A stretch of DNA of 7,120 nt, taken from positions 1-7,120 of the forward strand of contig DMDA01000093.1 in NCBI GenBank assembly GCA_003451595.1, given 5' to 3'. This DNA comes from Chloroflexota bacterium (GTDB lineage: Bacteria; Chloroflexota; Anaerolineae; Caldilineales; Caldilineaceae). Under the pieces are notes generated by a model. That model saw only the letters and a list, made by a program, of their open reading frames with translations. It searched no databases and was not told the DNA's origin. Position numbers and translations under genes: made by a program. Positions 1 to 7,120 of this stretch are shown in pieces; within the stretch, counting starts at the first letter, position 1, and each line of letters starts with the position of its first letter.

Positions 1-91
1 GGACTGCCATGTCACGCCGGAGGCGGTGACCTACGCAACAAGCGCTGTCCCCAATGCGAAGGCACTCCAGGAACAAATCAAACCTTGCTGA
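1..91 (+). CDS. Possible C-terminal end of an upstream gene (partial, unidentified)
   Basis: The second reading frame is open from the window edge (first full codon at 2) to a TGA at 89-91 and encodes 29 residues ending in QEQIKPC. Most of its third codon positions are G or C, as in the two large genes. The frame shared with pbpC is also open here but has a much weaker third-position bias. The stop falls 17 bp before the preferred pbpC start, a spacing that would fit an operon. I do not recognise the family from such a short tail. A chance open frame in GC-rich DNA is the main alternative, so this is a tentative call. Confidence 0.35.
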   Translation, partial: DCHVTPEAVTYATSAVPNAKALQEQIKPC

Positions 92-98
92 CCGTTAT

Positions 99-102
99 GG
101 AG
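99..102 (+). promoter_or_regulatory. Ribosome binding site that decides the pbpC start
   Basis: GGAG lies 6 nt before the ATG at 109. This favours ATG 109 over the in-frame TTG at 85, whose only upstream purine stretch (AGGAA, 69-73) is 11 nt away, and over the in-frame ATGs at 97 and 121. The TTG start would also overlap the stop of the possible upstream gene. Confidence 0.6.
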
Positions 103-108
103 ATAGAT

Positions 109-2799
<2,691 letters not shown>

Positions 2800-2816
2800 A
2801 TGCGTCGAAAGAGCAG

Positions 2817-2858
2817 CGCATGATGGAGAGTTCAACAAATAGATTCGGTCATCATGCG
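2817..2858. repeat. 9-bp inverted repeat downstream of pbpC
   Basis: CGCATGATG at 2817-2825 is an exact reverse complement of CATCATGCG at 2850-2858, with 24 nt between them. A second, overlapping pair, TTCAAC (2831-2836) and GTTGAA (2858-2863), could form a competing hairpin. No T tract follows, so this is not a canonical terminator. It may be an mRNA 3'-end structure or have no function. Confidence 0.45.
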
Positions 2859-2903
2859 TTGAATGTGACAATATCGATTGCCGGATTATTGGGTTAATGC
2901 TCA

Positions 2904-2947
2904 TGAGCCGGTTGCTCTTTTCAGTGTAACGCCGGGTTTGAGCCGGT
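2904..2947. repeat. Direct repeat TGAGCCGGT, two copies 35 bp apart
   Basis: Exact 9-mers lie at 2904-2912 and 2939-2947. The second copy ends on the T that begins the TG of the possible extended -10 element, so a protein bound there could affect transcription of the macroglobulin gene. Two copies alone are weak evidence for an operator. Confidence 0.35.
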
Positions 2948-2955
2948 GGTACACT
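2947..2955 (+). promoter_or_regulatory. Possible extended -10 promoter for the macroglobulin gene
   Basis: TGGTACACT fits the TG-N-TATAAT pattern with four of six matches in the hexamer. No good -35 hexamer is found 16-18 bp upstream, as can happen for extended -10 promoters. Transcription would start near 2962, leaving a leader of about 35 nt that carries the Shine-Dalgarno sequence. This was judged by eye only. Confidence 0.3.
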
Positions 2956-2984
2956 GCAGCACCCAAACATTTGCCACAAATCCT

Positions 2985-2989
2985 GGAGG
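2985..2989 (+). promoter_or_regulatory. Strong ribosome binding site of the macroglobulin gene
   Basis: GGAGG lies 7 nt upstream of the ATG at 2997. It fixes this start, which is also directly followed by a signal peptide. Confidence 0.8.
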
Positions 2990-2996
2990 CATACAA

Positions 2997-7120
<4,124 letters not shown>

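Larger units (their letters stand above)
2800..2996. other. Intergenic region between pbpC and the macroglobulin gene
   Basis: This 197-bp stretch is visibly richer in A and T than the flanking genes and has no credible coding frame. It contains an inverted repeat near the pbpC end, a 9-bp direct repeat, a possible extended -10 and a strong Shine-Dalgarno sequence. No hairpin followed by a T tract is visible, so no intrinsic terminator for pbpC is called. Readthrough into the macroglobulin gene is possible. Confidence 0.7.

Overview
The window is a GC-rich bacterial chromosome segment with dense coding. It carries two large genes on the + strand: a complete bifunctional penicillin-binding protein of the PBP1C type (109-2799) and the first 1374 codons of a very large exported alpha-2-macroglobulin-like protein (2997 to the window end, still open). 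Many bacteria place a pbpC gene beside an alpha-2-macroglobulin gene, and that pairing supports both calls. The high GC content, the cysteine-free, non-lipoprotein form of the macroglobulin and the GAGATTG heptamer repeats would suit a filamentous or thermophilic Chloroflexota lineage. That assignment is an inference from overall impression; no marker gene in the window proves it.

Layout. Positions 1-91 probably hold the last 29 codons of an unidentified upstream gene, ending 17 bp before the preferred pbpC start. Positions 109-2799 are pbpC. Positions 2800-2996 are a 197-bp intergenic region with a 9-bp inverted repeat, a 9-bp direct repeat spaced 35 bp, a possible extended -10 promoter and a strong ribosome binding site. 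Positions 2997-7120 are the macroglobulin gene: signal peptide, four Ig-like (SbsA/Big_5-like) units, the macroglobulin domains, a bait region with a glycine run, and the start of the A2M (MG7-type) domain. The thioester domain must lie beyond the window.

How they work together. PBP1C-type enzymes polymerise and crosslink peptidoglycan outside the membrane. Bacterial alpha-2-macroglobulins are thought to trap proteases that reach that compartment when the envelope is breached. The pair is therefore usually read as a repair-and-defence module. Here the macroglobulin may also have its own promoter.

The most unusual structure is inside pbpC. A heptamer tandem repeat (GAGATTG x4, then its reverse complement CAATCTC x5 plus three spaced copies) forms a perfect 31-nt inverted repeat. 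It adds about 35 residues, in frame, to the transpeptidase domain between the SxN and KTG motifs. The heptamer has no stop codon in any of six frames, and a change of one unit would cut the enzyme off before its KTG motif. I did not find a wholly new multi-gene system in this window.
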